The translations under genes and the position numbers were made by a program. Positions 43,565 to 53,032 of a stretch of 64,000 nucleotides of DNA are shown here, one piece after another. Under the pieces are notes generated by a model. The model had not been told where the DNA came from and ran no database searches. It worked only from the letters and a program-made list of their open reading frames with translations. Each line of letters opens with the position of its first letter. The first letter of the stretch is position 1. The DNA comes from UBA9676 sp963741615 (GTDB lineage: Bacteria > Actinomycetota > Actinomycetes > Streptosporangiales > Streptosporangiaceae): NCBI GenBank assembly GCA_963741615.1, contig CAVUIU010000030.1, positions 62,001 through 126,000 of the forward strand, written 5' to 3'.

Positions 43565-45660
43565 GCAGTGTGACCGGCCAGGCCAGCGGGGAGGAACTGC
43601 GTTCGCTGTTCCCGGACGAGGTGGTGACCCGGGCGCTGGTCCGCGATGTCGAACTGCCCCACGGGGCAGGCACACTCGCACTGATCACTCTGGACAACGG
43701 CCACGACCACACCAAGCCCAATACGTTCGGCCCGGCCGGGCTGCTGGAACTGAACGCCGCCCTGGACGCGGTGGCCGGGCGGGATGACATCGCCGCTGTC
43801 GGCGTCACCGGCAAGCCGTTCATCTTCGCGGTCGGCGCCGATCTCAAGGGCGTCGGCGTCATCGGCACCCGGGAGCAGGCCCGCGAGATCGCCCAGCTGG
43901 GCCACGCCGTGTTCCGCCGGATCGGTGAGCTGAACGTGCCCGCGTTCGCGTTCATGAACGGGGCCGCCATGGGCGGCGGCCTGGAAGTGGCGCTCCATTG
44001 CACCTACCGGACGGTCTCCGCCGGGGTGACCGCGATCGGCCTGCCGGAGGCCTTCCTCGGGCTGGTCCCCGGATGGGGCGGCACCTACCTGCTGCCGCGC
44101 CTGATCGGCCCCGGCGAGGCGCTCAAGATCATCATCGAGAACGCGCTCAGCCAGAACCGGATGGTGTCCGGGCGGCAGGCCTTCGCGCTGGGGATCGCGG
44201 ATGCAGTCTTCGAACCCGCCGATTTCCTGGAGGAGTCGCTGCGCTGGGCAGCCCGGGTGCTCACCGGCGAGATCACCGTGACCCGGGCGGAGATCACGCA
44301 GGACTGGGAGCAGGCGGCCGCCGCGGCGCGGTTCTTCGCCGACGGCAAGCTGCACAGCGCCGCGCCCGCACCGTACCGGGCGATCGACCTGGTGGCCGCG
44401 GCCGGGGGGCGGTCCCGGGACGAGGGGTTCGCGGCAGAGGACGAGGCGCTGGCCGACCTCATCATGAGCGATGAGCTACGGGCGAGCCTGTACGCGTTCG
44501 ACCTCACCCAAAAGCGGGCCCGCCGACCGGCTGGTGCCCCTGACCAGGCGCTGGCCCGGCCGGTGACGAAGGTCGGCATCGTCGGGGCCGGACTGATGGC
44601 CGCGCAGATGGCGATCCTGTTCGCCCGGCGGCTGCAGGTGCCGGTGGTGCTCACGGACCTCGACCAGGCGAGGATCGACTCCGGCCTCGGCTACGTCCGC
44701 GGCGAGATCGGCAAGCTGCAGGCGAAGCAGCGGATCCCGGCGGACCAGGCATCCCGGCTCACGCGGCTGGTCACCGGGTCCCTGGGCAAGGAGGCGTTCG
44801 CGGACGCCGACTTCGTGATCGAGGCCGTGTTCGAGGAGATGTCCGTCAAGCAGAAGATATTCGCCGAAGTCGAGGCGGTCGTCGGGCCGGAATGCGTGCT
44901 GGCCACCAACACCTCTTCGCTGTCGGTGACCGCCATGGGGGCCGGCCTGGCACACCCGGAGCGGCTGGTCGGGTTCCACTTCTTCAACCCGGTCGCGGTG
45001 CTGCCGCTGCTGGAGGTGATCCGGGGCGCGGCCACCGACGACGCCACCCTCGCCACGGCACTGTCGGTGGGCAAGACGCTCAAGAAGTCCTGCGTGCTGG
45101 TGAAGGACGGCCCCGCGTTCGTGGTCAACCGGCTGCTCACCCGGCTCCTCGCCGAGGTCCTGGCGGCAGTGGACGAGGGCACCCCGCTGGAGGTGGCCGA
45201 GCACGCCCTGGACCCGCTGGGCCTGCCGATGCCCCCGTTCCTGCTGCTGCAGCTCGTCGGCCCGGCGGTGGCGCTGCACGTGGCACAGACTTTGCACGGG
45301 GCGTTCCCCGGCCGGTTCGCGGTCTCCCCGAAGCTGCGCAGGCTGGTGGAATCCGGGAAGACCACGGTCTACCGGCCGGACCTGACCATCGACCCGGAGG
45401 CGGCGGAGCTGCTGTCCGGCGGCGACCGGCCGTCCACCGCGGACGAGGTGCGGCAGCGGGCCCTGGCCGGGCTGGCCGAGGAGATCTGGATCATGCTCGA
45501 TGAGGGTTCCGTGGCCGCGCCGCAAGACATCGACCTGTGCCTGATCCTCGGCGCGGGCTGGCCGTTCCACCTCGGCGGCATCACGCCCTACCTGGACCGC
45601 AGCGGCATCGCCGAGAAGGTCAACGGCGCGCCGTTCGGCGCCCTCACCGCCCAGCGATAA
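43561..45660 (+). CDS. fadB: FadB-like multifunctional enzyme (enoyl-CoA hydratase/3-hydroxyacyl-CoA dehydrogenase)
   Basis: A 699-residue multifunctional beta-oxidation protein. Residues ~40-230 are the crotonase domain: FIFAVGADLKGVG and AFAFMNGAAMGGGLEVALHC carry the oxyanion-hole loops and the Glu of LPEAFLGLVPGWGGTYLLPR. The dehydrogenase starts VGIVGAGLMAAQMAILFAR (NAD-binding GxGxxA-type) with VIEAVFEEMSVKQKIFAE, VGFHFFNPVAVLPLLEVIRG (His) and DGPAFVVNRLL. GTG 43561 overlaps the thiolase stop. It converts enoyl-CoA to 3-ketoacyl-CoA. The same pair in other actinobacteria degrades fatty acids and polyketide side chains. Confidence 0.95.
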   Translation: MSSVTGQASGEELRSLFPDEVVTRALVRDVELPHGAGTLALITLDNGHDHTKPNTFGPAGLLELNAALDAVAGRDDIAAVGVTGKPFIFAVGADLKGVGVIGTREQAREIAQLGHAVFRRIGELNVPAFAFMNGAAMGGGLEVALHCTYRTVSAGVTAIGLPEAFLGLVPGWGGTYLLPRLIGPGEALKIIIENALSQNRMVSGRQAFALGIADAVFEPADFLEESLRWAARVLTGEITVTRAEITQDWEQAAAAARFFADGKLHSAAPAPYRAIDLVAAAGGRSRDEGFAAEDEALADLIMSDELRASLYAFDLTQKRARRPAGAPDQALARPVTKVGIVGAGLMAAQMAILFARRLQVPVVLTDLDQARIDSGLGYVRGEIGKLQAKQRIPADQASRLTRLVTGSLGKEAFADADFVIEAVFEEMSVKQKIFAEVEAVVGPECVLATNTSSLSVTAMGAGLAHPERLVGFHFFNPVAVLPLLEVIRGAATDDATLATALSVGKTLKKSCVLVKDGPAFVVNRLLTRLLAEVLAAVDEGTPLEVAEHALDPLGLPMPPFLLLQLVGPAVALHVAQTLHGAFPGRFAVSPKLRRLVESGKTTVYRPDLTIDPEAAELLSGGDRPSTADEVRQRALAGLAEEIWIMLDEGSVAAPQDIDLCLILGAGWPFHLGGITPYLDRSGIAEKVNGAPFGALTAQR

Positions 45661-45670
45661 ACCGCCAGCA

Positions 45671-45757
45671 GGTGGCCGGGCGCGGATGGCCGGGGCGCGG
45701 ATGGCCGGGGCGCGGGTGGCCGGGGCACGGATGGCCGGGGCGCAGTGGCCGGGGCCC
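45671..45757. repeat. Imperfect 15-bp tandem repeats between fadB-like and ABC exporter genes
   Basis: About five and a half copies of GGATGGCCGGGGCGC with single-base variants (GGGTGGCCGGGGCAC and others) occupy the gap between convergent genes. The repeat may form G-rich structure; it may stop convergent transcription. Confidence 0.7.
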
Positions 45758-45784
45758 CGTCAGGCTGACCTCTCTCAGGCTGAC

Positions 45785-47584
45785 CTATGCGGCCAGGGCA
45801 GCGTAGTGGCCCTGGCCGGCGATGAGGCTGGTGTGGGTGCCGGCCTCGACGACGTGGCCATGATCCAGGACGACGATCTGGTCGGCGTTGCGCACGGTCG
45901 AGAGCCGGTGGGCGATGGTGATGGTGGTGCGCCCCCGGGCGAGGGCGTCGAACGCCTTCTGGACGGCACGTTCGGTCTCGGTGTCCAGGGCGCTGGTGGC
46001 CTCGTCGAGCACGAGAACGCGCGGGTCCCGCAAAATGGTCCGGGCGATGGCGATGCGCTGTTTCTCGCCGCCGGAGAAACGATGCCCACGGGAACCCACC
46101 ATGGTGTCGTAGCCGTCGGGCAGCCCGGCGATCAGGTCGTGGATCTGGGCGGCGCGGGCGGCGTCCTCGATCTCGGCGTCGGTGGCATCGGGCCTGGCGT
46201 AGCGCAGGTTCTCCCGCACCGTGGTGTGCAGCAGGTAGGTCTCCTGGCTCACCACGCCCACGATCGCGGCGAGGTCGGCGAGCCTAAGGTCGCGGAGGTC
46301 GACGCCGTCGATGCGGACACGGCCGCTGGTGGGGTCGTAGAGGCGCGCGGCCAGCGAGGCGAGGGTGGTCTTGCCGGACCCGGTCTCGCCGGTCAGGGCC
46401 AGCGTGCTCCCGGCCGGTACGTCCAGATCGACGCCGGTGACGGCGGGCCGGTCGGCACCGGGATAGGTGAAGCTGACGCCCTCGAAGCGGACGTGCCCGG
46501 CGGTCCGGGCCGGGTCGATCCGGGCGGGGCTGGCGGGATCGTCGACGTCGATGGGCAGGTCGAGGTACTCGAAGATCCGCGCGAACAGCGCAAGCGAGCT
46601 GACCACGGAGACGCTCGTGTTGAGCAGGCCGGTCAGGGGCCGGAAGAGGCTGTTCTGCAGGGTGGTGAAGGCGATCAGGGTGCCGATGGTCATCGTGCCG
46701 GCGGTGACCGGCAGGCCGGCGGCGAGATAGATGATCGCGGGGATCGCGGCGAAGATGATGCTCAACGAGGCCATCCGCCAGCGTCCTGCCAGCTGGGAAC
46801 GCAGCTCCAGGTCGATCAGACGGGCCGAGGACGTGGTGAACCGCCGCACCAGGGACGGGCCGGTGCCCATGGTCTTGGCCAGCTGGACGCCGTTGATCGA
46901 CAGTCCCTCCTCGATGGTGACGTTGAGGTTGGCCAGTTCGCGCTGCTGCTGCGTGGTGATGGCACGGCGCATGCGGGCGACCTTGCGGGTCAGGTAGATG
47001 GCCGGCGGCATGACGACCAGCGAGATGAGCGACAGCCGCCACGACAGGACGACCATGGCGACGGCGGTGGCGATCGCGGTGGTGAGGTTGGCCGCGATGG
47101 AGGTCGCGGTCGAGGTCACGACCGATTCCATGCCGCCGATGTCGTTGGTGATGCGGGACTGGACCTCGCCGGTGCGGGTGCGGGTGAAGAAGGCGATCGA
47201 CTGCCGCTGCAGGTGGGCGAAGACGCTGGTGCGCAGCCCGTGCATGACCTGCTGGCCGACCTTGGTGCTGATCCAGGTCTGGATCACCCCGAAGGCCGAG
47301 GTGACGGCGGCGACGGCGACCATGCCCGCCACCAGCCAGACCAGCAGCGCCACGTTCCTGTCCGGAAGAGCGGTGTCGATGACCGCCCGGAGCAGGAACG
47401 GTGAGGCCAGCCCGACGACGGAGGAGGCGACGATGATGGCGGTGACGATCGCCAGCTGCCAGCGGTAGGGGCGGAACAGCCGCCCGATGCGGAGCAGGGA
47501 CACCTCGCGTGCCTGCGCCTTCTCCGCGGCCGTGACCGTTCCCGGGCCGCGGGTCCGGCCGGCGCTGCTGGGGTCGCGGTTCAT
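45785..47584 (-). CDS. ABC transporter, fused permease-ATPase (multidrug exporter type)
   Basis: A 599-residue half-exporter from ATG 47584 (an upstream TTG is less likely). Six hydrophobic helices are followed by an ATPase domain with Walker A LTGETGSGKTTLASLAARL, signature RFSGGEKQRIAIARTILRD and Walker B LVLDEATSALDT; the His switch is in TITIAHRLSTV. The layout is that of MsbA/LmrA exporters, which work as homodimers or as heterodimers; no partner half-transporter is adjacent. The next gene on the other strand is a divergent MarR regulator, so efflux of a drug or metabolite under MarR control is likely. Confidence 0.93.
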   Translation of the reverse strand: MNRDPSSAGRTRGPGTVTAAEKAQAREVSLLRIGRLFRPYRWQLAIVTAIIVASSVVGLASPFLLRAVIDTALPDRNVALLVWLVAGMVAVAAVTSAFGVIQTWISTKVGQQVMHGLRTSVFAHLQRQSIAFFTRTRTGEVQSRITNDIGGMESVVTSTATSIAANLTTAIATAVAMVVLSWRLSLISLVVMPPAIYLTRKVARMRRAITTQQQRELANLNVTIEEGLSINGVQLAKTMGTGPSLVRRFTTSSARLIDLELRSQLAGRWRMASLSIIFAAIPAIIYLAAGLPVTAGTMTIGTLIAFTTLQNSLFRPLTGLLNTSVSVVSSLALFARIFEYLDLPIDVDDPASPARIDPARTAGHVRFEGVSFTYPGADRPAVTGVDLDVPAGSTLALTGETGSGKTTLASLAARLYDPTSGRVRIDGVDLRDLRLADLAAIVGVVSQETYLLHTTVRENLRYARPDATDAEIEDAARAAQIHDLIAGLPDGYDTMVGSRGHRFSGGEKQRIAIARTILRDPRVLVLDEATSALDTETERAVQKAFDALARGRTTITIAHRLSTVRNADQIVVLDHGHVVEAGTHTSLIAGQGHYAALAA

Positions 47585-47665
47585 GGGTGGTGATGCCAAG
47601 AGGTTGCTCGATTCTGCCGGGGGGCACGTTCGGGTGCGCGGGCCCGCAAGTCTATTGCTGAGGGT

Positions 47666-47686
47666 ACCTCAACATGAGGTTGCAAC
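47666..47686. promoter_or_regulatory. MarR-type palindromes in divergent ABC/MarR promoter
   Basis: ACCTCAACATGAGGT at 47666-47680 has perfect 6-bp arms, and GTTGCAAC follows at 47679-47686. The pair lies between the ABC exporter (start 47584) and the MarR gene (start 47711), the usual place for a MarR autoregulatory operator. Confidence 0.65.
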
Positions 47687-47710
47687 AAGAATCGCTGATA
47701 CGCTATTCCG

Positions 47711-48157
47711 GTGAGCCAGGATCGCGGCACCACGGGCCCGCGCGACCCGGACGGTGAGGAGAGGCTGTCGGAGGCCTTCTGGTCCGTCGCGCGCCAGCTA
47801 CGGCACACGTCCCAGGAGACCCTGGCCCCCTGGGACATCACCCCTTCTCACTGGCGGGCTCTGCGCATGCTGACGCGCCACGGGGTGATGCGCCTGTCGG
47901 AGCTTTCGGACCATCTGCACATCGCGGCGCGCTCCACGACCGAGGTCGTCGACGCGCTCGAGACCCGGGGCCTGGTCGCACGGCGGCCCGACCCCGACGA
48001 CCGGCGCGCCACCCTGGTCGCCCTGACCGAGCACGGAACCAGCGTCACCGATGCGATCCGGGCGGCCCGCGGGACCGAGGCCGAACGGGCCTTCGGCCGG
48101 CTCAGCCAGGCGGACCGCGCCGACCTCGCCCGCATCCTCCGCAAGCTCCGGGACTGA
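47711..48157 (+). CDS. MarR-family transcriptional regulator
   Basis: A 148-residue regulator from GTG 47711. TPSHWRALRMLTRHGVMRLS, then HIAARSTTEVVDALETRGLV and RPDPDDRRATLVALTEHG, are the standard MarR winged-helix recognition segment and wing. Helices at both ends form the dimer interface. It is divergent from the ABC exporter, with MarR palindromes in between, and so probably represses both until a ligand binds. Confidence 0.93.
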   Translation: MSQDRGTTGPRDPDGEERLSEAFWSVARQLRHTSQETLAPWDITPSHWRALRMLTRHGVMRLSELSDHLHIAARSTTEVVDALETRGLVARRPDPDDRRATLVALTEHGTSVTDAIRAARGTEAERAFGRLSQADRADLARILRKLRD

Positions 48158-48318
48158 CCCCGGGGTGAGGACACCGGCGGGGAGTACACCAGCACCGCCG
48201 CGGCAGGCGGCCAGGCCCGTGACCGCGGAACAGGTCGCTACCTTGAACCGGGACGAACCGCGCCGTGTTCCACGGTCATGCCGCGCCCCTCCGGCCCGGG
48301 CCGGCGGCAGCCGTTGGG

Positions 48319-49815
48319 CTATCTGGTTGCCGGGCTGGTTGTCAGCGGTGGCGCTTCGAGGCCGCAATGGAGGCATTCCGCGGGCGCGGGTACCCCGGCG
48401 GGGCGCGGCACCCGTGGCGGGTTGGTGATCGTGAGCGCGGCGAGCAGGCCGCCGGCGGCGCACAACACGGCCGATATGAGCACCGCGGTCCTGAATCCCG
48501 TGGCGAGCACGGCCGGGTGCAGGTAGGCGGTGCCGGTGATGCCCGCGAGGGCGGGTAGCACGGCGATGGCAAGCAGGCCGCCGAACCGGGCCACGTCGTT
48601 GTTGACCGCGGACGCGATACCGGAGTGCGCCGCGGGCGCCGAGCTCATCGCGGTTGACGTGAGCGGCGCGACCGTGATCGCAAGCCCCAGCCCGAAGACG
48701 ACCACCGCCGGCAGCACATAGACCACATAGCTGGACCCGTCGGTGGCCATCGTGAGCAGCCCGAGGCCAGCGCCGACCACGACCGGGCCGACGCTCATCT
48801 GCAGGCGGGGCCCGATCCGGGTCGCGAGTCTGCCGGAGCGGGCGGACAGGGCCAGCATGATGATGGTCAGCGGCAGCAGCGCGAGGCCGGAGGCGAGCGG
48901 CGAATAGCCGGACACCACCTGCAGCTCCACCGGCAGCAGGAAGGTCGCCCCGGTCAGGGCGGCGTACACGATGAACGTCACGGCGTTGGTCGCCGCGAAC
49001 TGCCGCACCTTGAAGATCCCCAGCGGCAGCATCGGCGAGGCCGCGGTGCTCTCCCGTACCAGGAAACCAGCCAGCCCCGCCCCGCCTGCGACCGCCATCG
49101 TCAGCACCGCGGGCGAAGACCAGCCGAGCGTCGGGGCCTGGATGAACGCGAACGTGATGCCGGTCAGGAACACCACCGCCGCGAGCGCGCCCAGGTAGTC
49201 GATCTTGCCGGTGGCGTCCGGGTCACGCGACTCAGGGACATGCCGTGCGCTGAGCGCGACGACCGCGGCCGCGATGGGGATGTTGATGAAGAAAATCCAG
49301 CGCCACGACGCGGCTGAGATCAGGTAGCCGCCGAGCAGCGGCCCGGCGGCGGTGGCAACACCGCCAAGGCCTGACCATGCCCCGATCGCCCGGGCGCGAT
49401 CGGCGGGCGCGAACGACGCTTCCAGGATCGCCAGGCTGCCCGGCGTCAGCAGCGCCGCGCCGACACCCTGGAGCATCCGGGTGACGATCAGGAACCCCGC
49501 GCCAGGGGCGAACCCGCACGCCGCGGAGGCCAGTGCGAACCACACGATGCCGATCGAGTAGATCCTCCGCCTGCCGAAACGGTCACCCAGCGAGCCGCCG
49601 ATCAGCAGGAATGCGGCAAGGGTCAGGGTGTAGCCGGTCATCACCCACTGCAGGGCACCCACGCCGGTGCGAAACTCGCGCCCGATGGTCGGCAGGGCAA
49701 TGTTGACAACCGTGGCATCCAGCGCCGCGATCCCCGAGCCGAGCACGGTGATCGCCACGACCCAGCGCCCCGGCGCCGAGGAGTACGAGAGGGCGGGAGC
49801 ATCCGTTGTTGTCAT
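48319..49815 (-). CDS. MFS transporter, DHA2 drug:proton antiporter type
   Basis: A 498-residue membrane protein. About 14 hydrophobic helices are predicted; LDATVVNIALPTIGREF is motif D1 and GGSLGDRFGRRRIYSIGIV the motif A loop between helices 2 and 3; TRMLQGVGAALLTPGSLAI is motif C-like. This fits 14-helix drug/H+ antiporters (EmrB/QacA). ATG 49815 is preferred over an upstream start in frame, because the conserved first helix begins soon after it. It stands alone and is convergent with the MarR gene upstream. Confidence 0.92.
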   Translation of the reverse strand: MTTTDAPALSYSSAPGRWVVAITVLGSGIAALDATVVNIALPTIGREFRTGVGALQWVMTGYTLTLAAFLLIGGSLGDRFGRRRIYSIGIVWFALASAACGFAPGAGFLIVTRMLQGVGAALLTPGSLAILEASFAPADRARAIGAWSGLGGVATAAGPLLGGYLISAASWRWIFFINIPIAAAVVALSARHVPESRDPDATGKIDYLGALAAVVFLTGITFAFIQAPTLGWSSPAVLTMAVAGGAGLAGFLVRESTAASPMLPLGIFKVRQFAATNAVTFIVYAALTGATFLLPVELQVVSGYSPLASGLALLPLTIIMLALSARSGRLATRIGPRLQMSVGPVVVGAGLGLLTMATDGSSYVVYVLPAVVVFGLGLAITVAPLTSTAMSSAPAAHSGIASAVNNDVARFGGLLAIAVLPALAGITGTAYLHPAVLATGFRTAVLISAVLCAAGGLLAALTITNPPRVPRPAGVPAPAECLHCGLEAPPLTTSPATR

Positions 49816-49945
49816 GGTGGGCCAGGAACAGCTGGAGAAGGTCGTGAAAGTGTACCCGCATCTACGTGGCGAGCAGCGATCGCAGGTGCTTGCCATGGCA
49901 CGAAGGTGTCACCGGATCGTCTGCTGGCAGCGGCGCACACACGGT

Positions 49946-49982
49946 GGCGCGGCGGGCCCCGCTACTGCGGGCCCGCCGCGCT
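49946..49982 (-). terminator. Hairpin downstream of the phasin-like gene
   Basis: CGCGGCGGGCCC at 49948-49959 pairs with GGGCCCGCCGCG at 49969-49980 (12 perfect pairs, extendable by one more), with a 9-base loop. It lies about 30 bp after the stop of the minus-strand gene at 50013 and has no T tract. Confidence 0.65.
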
Positions 49983-50012
49983 GTCCGTGCGTGACTTCTG
50001 TGCTGTACCGCC

Positions 50013-50270
50013 CTACTTGGCCGTGGCGTGAGCCGGCGTGAGCCGTGCGGTCAGGTGCAGCACGTTCTCCGCGAACGCCCGCTCGCTCGCCATCAGTTGC
50101 TCGGTGAAGTCGTAGGCCAGGGGCGGGGTCACGGACGGAATCGCCGATGCCATCGGCTGAATCGCGTCGGTCGCGACCTTCAGGGCCTCCAGTGCCACTG
50201 CGTTGCTCTTGCCGACCAGGTCCAGAATCCAGCCTTCCATGTCCCGGACGACGGTCACGGTGTCAGTCAT
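50013..50270 (-). CDS. Small helical, phasin-like protein
   Basis: An 85-residue protein from ATG 50270 with GGAGGAGAG immediately upstream. It is almost entirely amphipathic helix, with TVVRDMEGWILDLVGKSNAV, ALEALKVATDAIQPMASAIP and EQLMASERAFAENVLHLTA. The pattern resembles phasins and small granule-associated proteins but no family is certain. The gene has a strong promoter with a TATAAT box and a 16-bp palindrome (50301-50332), which suggests high, regulated expression. Confidence 0.7.
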   Translation of the reverse strand: MTDTVTVVRDMEGWILDLVGKSNAVALEALKVATDAIQPMASAIPSVTPPLAYDFTEQLMASERAFAENVLHLTARLTPAHATAK

Positions 50271-50300
50271 CTCTCCTCCATGTGTCCTTGTCCTATGCTC

Positions 50301-50332
50301 ATTATACCTAGCATTCGCTTGATATATCAAGC
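50301..50332 (-). promoter_or_regulatory. Sigma-70-like promoter overlapped by a 16-bp palindrome
   Basis: On the minus strand, TTGATA and TATAAT (plus-strand ATTATA at 50301-50306) are separated by 18 bp, an excellent -35/-10 pair in an otherwise GC-rich context. The perfect palindrome GCTTGATATATCAAGC at 50317-50332 covers the -35. A repressor bound there would block the promoter. The start of the small phasin-like gene is about 30 bp downstream. Confidence 0.75.
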
Positions 50333-50434
50333 TGAGCCCGGGTGGTGGAGAACGGGGCCTGCCCGGTCCCCTTGCGCCCACCACCGGGGAGGCCATCAAG
50401 ATCATGTGAAGGGGCGCCCAGCTAGGATTTCCGT

Positions 50435-52537
50435 GTGCAGGCCAGGATGATGCGGCGAGGTGATGGCCGCCGTGCGGCGCTGCCACGGGTGACCGTCCTG
50501 GTGGCCGGCGGGCTGACGATGATCGGGCTGGTCGCGGCCGCGGCGGTGGTTCCGGCCAGGGCCGCGGTCCCGTGGGCGCAGGCCCGCGCGGCCGCCCCGG
50601 GATCTGCGCGGGTGGGGGACGTCACCGTGCGCAGGTGCGCGCAGGTCCCGCTGACCTACTGCGGCGGGCTCGCGGTCCCGCTGGACTACTCGTCGGCGGC
50701 CAGCCCGGACATTCACATCGGGTTCCGCTGGCTGCCGGCCACTGGCACCCGGCATTCAACGGGCACCGTCCTTGCGGTCGAGGGCGGGCCCGGCTTTGCG
50801 AGCACCGGCACCGAGCCCGCGTACGTCGCGATGATGGGATCGCTGGTGCGCACGCGCAACCTGCTGCTGGTCAACCTGCGCGGCACCGGCAACTCGACCC
50901 CGGTGAACTGCCCTGGCCTGGAGCACTACGGCCGATCACAGCACCAGTACGGCCGGCCCTTCAACCAGCTGGTGGCGGCGTGCGGGAGGCAGCTCGATCA
51001 CACGTGGCGTTACCGTCATGGCGGCTGGGTGCACGCCTCCGACCTGTTCAACACCGCCTATTCGGCCCGCGACGTGACCCGGGTGCTGCGGGCCCTGCGC
51101 CTGGGCCGGGTGGATCTGTACGGGGATTCATACGGCAGCTGGTTCGCCCAGGTCTTCGCCTCCCGCTACCCGGGGCAGCTGCGCTCGGTCACCCTCGACT
51201 CGACCTACCAGGTGCTCGCGCTCGACCCGTGGTACACGACCACCGTGGTAACCGCCCGCCGCGCTTTTGCCCAGGCATGCTCCCGCTCGCCGGCCTGCGC
51301 CGCGGCCACCGGCGGCCGGGGGGCCTGGTCCCGGATCGGGGCCCTGGAAACCAGGCTCGCCCGCTCGCCGGTCAGCGGCGCGACCGTGAGCGCGGCAGGT
51401 AACCGGACCACGCTGATCGTGACCCCGGAGACGCTGGTCAATCTGGTGAACAACGCCGGCTTCGACCCCGTCGTCTACCAGGACCTTGACGCCGCGGCGC
51501 GGGCCCTGCTGCGCCACGGCGACACGGCGCCGCTGCTGCGGCTGGCCGCGCTGTCCCTCGGCTTCGACAACACCAACTACCCGCTGCCCGAGTTCAGCGA
51601 CGGCCTGTACTTCGCCGTGGCATGCACCGACTACCCGCAGCTCTTCAGCCGCTCGGCGGCACCGGCGGTCCGGGCCCGCCAGTACCGCGCCGCCCTGCGC
51701 CACCAGCTCGGGCAGGTCTTCGCGCCGTTCAGCATCACCCAGTGGACGCAGATGGACCAGTACACCGAGGCCTACAGCGGCTGCCTCGGCTGGCCGGCCC
51801 CGGCGCACCTGATCCCGCCCATCACCCGCAAGCCGCCACTGGTGCCGGCCAGGCTGCCGGTGCTCATTCTCTCCGGCACCTTCGACTCGCTCACGCCGTG
51901 GCTGCACGGGGCGACCCTGGTGGCAAGGCAGATGGGCGAGTCGGCCCGCGTCGTCGTCCGGGTCGCCAACCTCACCCACGTGACGCTGCAGGACGCCAAC
52001 GACTCCTGCCCGGCCTCCATCTACCAGCGCTTTGTCCGCCATCCCGCTGGCCTGCCCACCGAGAACACCGCATGCGCGCCGCAGGTCGCGCCGGTTCACA
52101 CCGTCGGCACTTACCCGCTGCGCCTTGCTGATGCGGTGCCCGCGACCGCGGCGCCCGGAAACACGGGCAGCCGTCAGGCGCTGCAGGCTGCCTCGGCAGC
52201 GCTCGCGAGCGTCGGGGACGAGATCAGCCGCTGGCCGCTGCTGGATGACGACCACGACCAGGGCCTGCGCGGCGGCCGGGTCAGGTTTTCCGGCGGGAAC
52301 GTGCTGCGGATCTCGCTCAGCAACGTCCGCTGGGTGATCGACGCGACCATCGATGGCACCGCCCGGTGGAACCAGGCCACCGGCAGGGTGACCGCCCGGC
52401 TGACCGTCCGCACCGCCGGGGCAGCGCCGGTGCGGCTGACCGCGCGCTGGCGGACGTTCGGCACGCAGGACCAGCTCGCGGTCATCACCGGGTCCGCGGG
52501 GAAACAGCGCCTAGCCGCGGTGTGCCCCGCGCCCTGA
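50435..52537 (+). CDS. Secreted TAP-like alpha/beta hydrolase (tripeptidyl-aminopeptidase family)
   Basis: A 700-residue exported hydrolase. The signal region (RVTVLVAGGLTMIGLVAAAA, then ARA) follows a short Arg-rich N-terminus. The catalytic domain has GTVLAVEGGPGFASTG (oxyanion loop), VDLYGDSYGSWFAQVFASRY with the nucleophile Ser in GDSYGS, LILSGTFDSLTPW (acid) and ANLTHVTLQDA (His). This is the layout of the Streptomyces TAP/SlpD-type peptidases, which remove N-terminal tripeptides outside the cell. The C-terminal ~120 residues are an extra beta-rich domain. The start could be GTG 50435 or ATG 50447. Confidence 0.9.
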   Translation: MQARMMRRGDGRRAALPRVTVLVAGGLTMIGLVAAAAVVPARAAVPWAQARAAAPGSARVGDVTVRRCAQVPLTYCGGLAVPLDYSSAASPDIHIGFRWLPATGTRHSTGTVLAVEGGPGFASTGTEPAYVAMMGSLVRTRNLLLVNLRGTGNSTPVNCPGLEHYGRSQHQYGRPFNQLVAACGRQLDHTWRYRHGGWVHASDLFNTAYSARDVTRVLRALRLGRVDLYGDSYGSWFAQVFASRYPGQLRSVTLDSTYQVLALDPWYTTTVVTARRAFAQACSRSPACAAATGGRGAWSRIGALETRLARSPVSGATVSAAGNRTTLIVTPETLVNLVNNAGFDPVVYQDLDAAARALLRHGDTAPLLRLAALSLGFDNTNYPLPEFSDGLYFAVACTDYPQLFSRSAAPAVRARQYRAALRHQLGQVFAPFSITQWTQMDQYTEAYSGCLGWPAPAHLIPPITRKPPLVPARLPVLILSGTFDSLTPWLHGATLVARQMGESARVVVRVANLTHVTLQDANDSCPASIYQRFVRHPAGLPTENTACAPQVAPVHTVGTYPLRLADAVPATAAPGNTGSRQALQAASAALASVGDEISRWPLLDDDHDQGLRGGRVRFSGGNVLRISLSNVRWVIDATIDGTARWNQATGRVTARLTVRTAGAAPVRLTARWRTFGTQDQLAVITGSAGKQRLAAVCPAP

Positions 52538-52891
52538 GAGCCGGCAGCGGCCGCGGACCGCGTCGGCTCCGACCGCGGCGGGCGGGATGTGCGGTGGCCG
52601 TGGGTGCTGCCGTGCCGGTGCTAACCAGGCGACGTCGCGGCCTGTGAGGTGCTGGCCCGGTGCCTGCGCTGTCGCGGTGGTGTCCAGGCCGGTGCCGGCG
52701 TCCGCGGTTTGGTGTGAGGTCCAGCGCTGGGTGCATCCCCGGGTGTCCAGGCAGTACCAGCGGACGTCGGCACAGGCGCTGCCGCCGTCGGCCACCATAT
52801 GGCCGGGCGATGAGCGGATGCCGCACAGCCAGCAGGATGTGACCATGGCCGGCCTGCCCGGGGCGGGGGTCCAGCGCTCTTGATCAACCAT
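52511..52891 (-). CDS. Small Cys-rich hypothetical protein
   Basis: A 126-residue protein from ATG 52891, with GAGGTGA upstream. The core MVTSCWLCGIRSSPGHMVAD, then RWYCLDTRGCTQRWTSH, looks like a small zinc-binding domain found in many actinomycetes. The last 27 bp overlap the end of the plus-strand TAP-like hydrolase in convergent orientation. Function unknown; the C-terminal half is low-complexity and less conserved-looking. Confidence 0.6.
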   Translation of the reverse strand: MVDQERWTPAPGRPAMVTSCWLCGIRSSPGHMVADGGSACADVRWYCLDTRGCTQRWTSHQTADAGTGLDTTATAQAPGQHLTGRDVAWLAPARQHPRPPHIPPAAVGADAVRGRCRLSGRGAHRG

Positions 52892-53032
52892 GAGTGGCTC
52901 ACCTCGGGACCAATCGGTGCGACCCCGGGAGGACCTGCAAACGGGCAGGAGCCAGCCCGGCATCGCAGCGGGCTCAACAACCGTCCCCGCAGTCTGGCAC
53001 GCCAACCCCCCGGCAGTCCACGCCGGGCTGGG

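Noticed and set aside
45671..45757. 15-bp repeats as a possible origin or CRISPR array
   Set aside because: No unique spacers and no DnaA-box-like or Rep gene context; imperfect tandem slippage is more likely.
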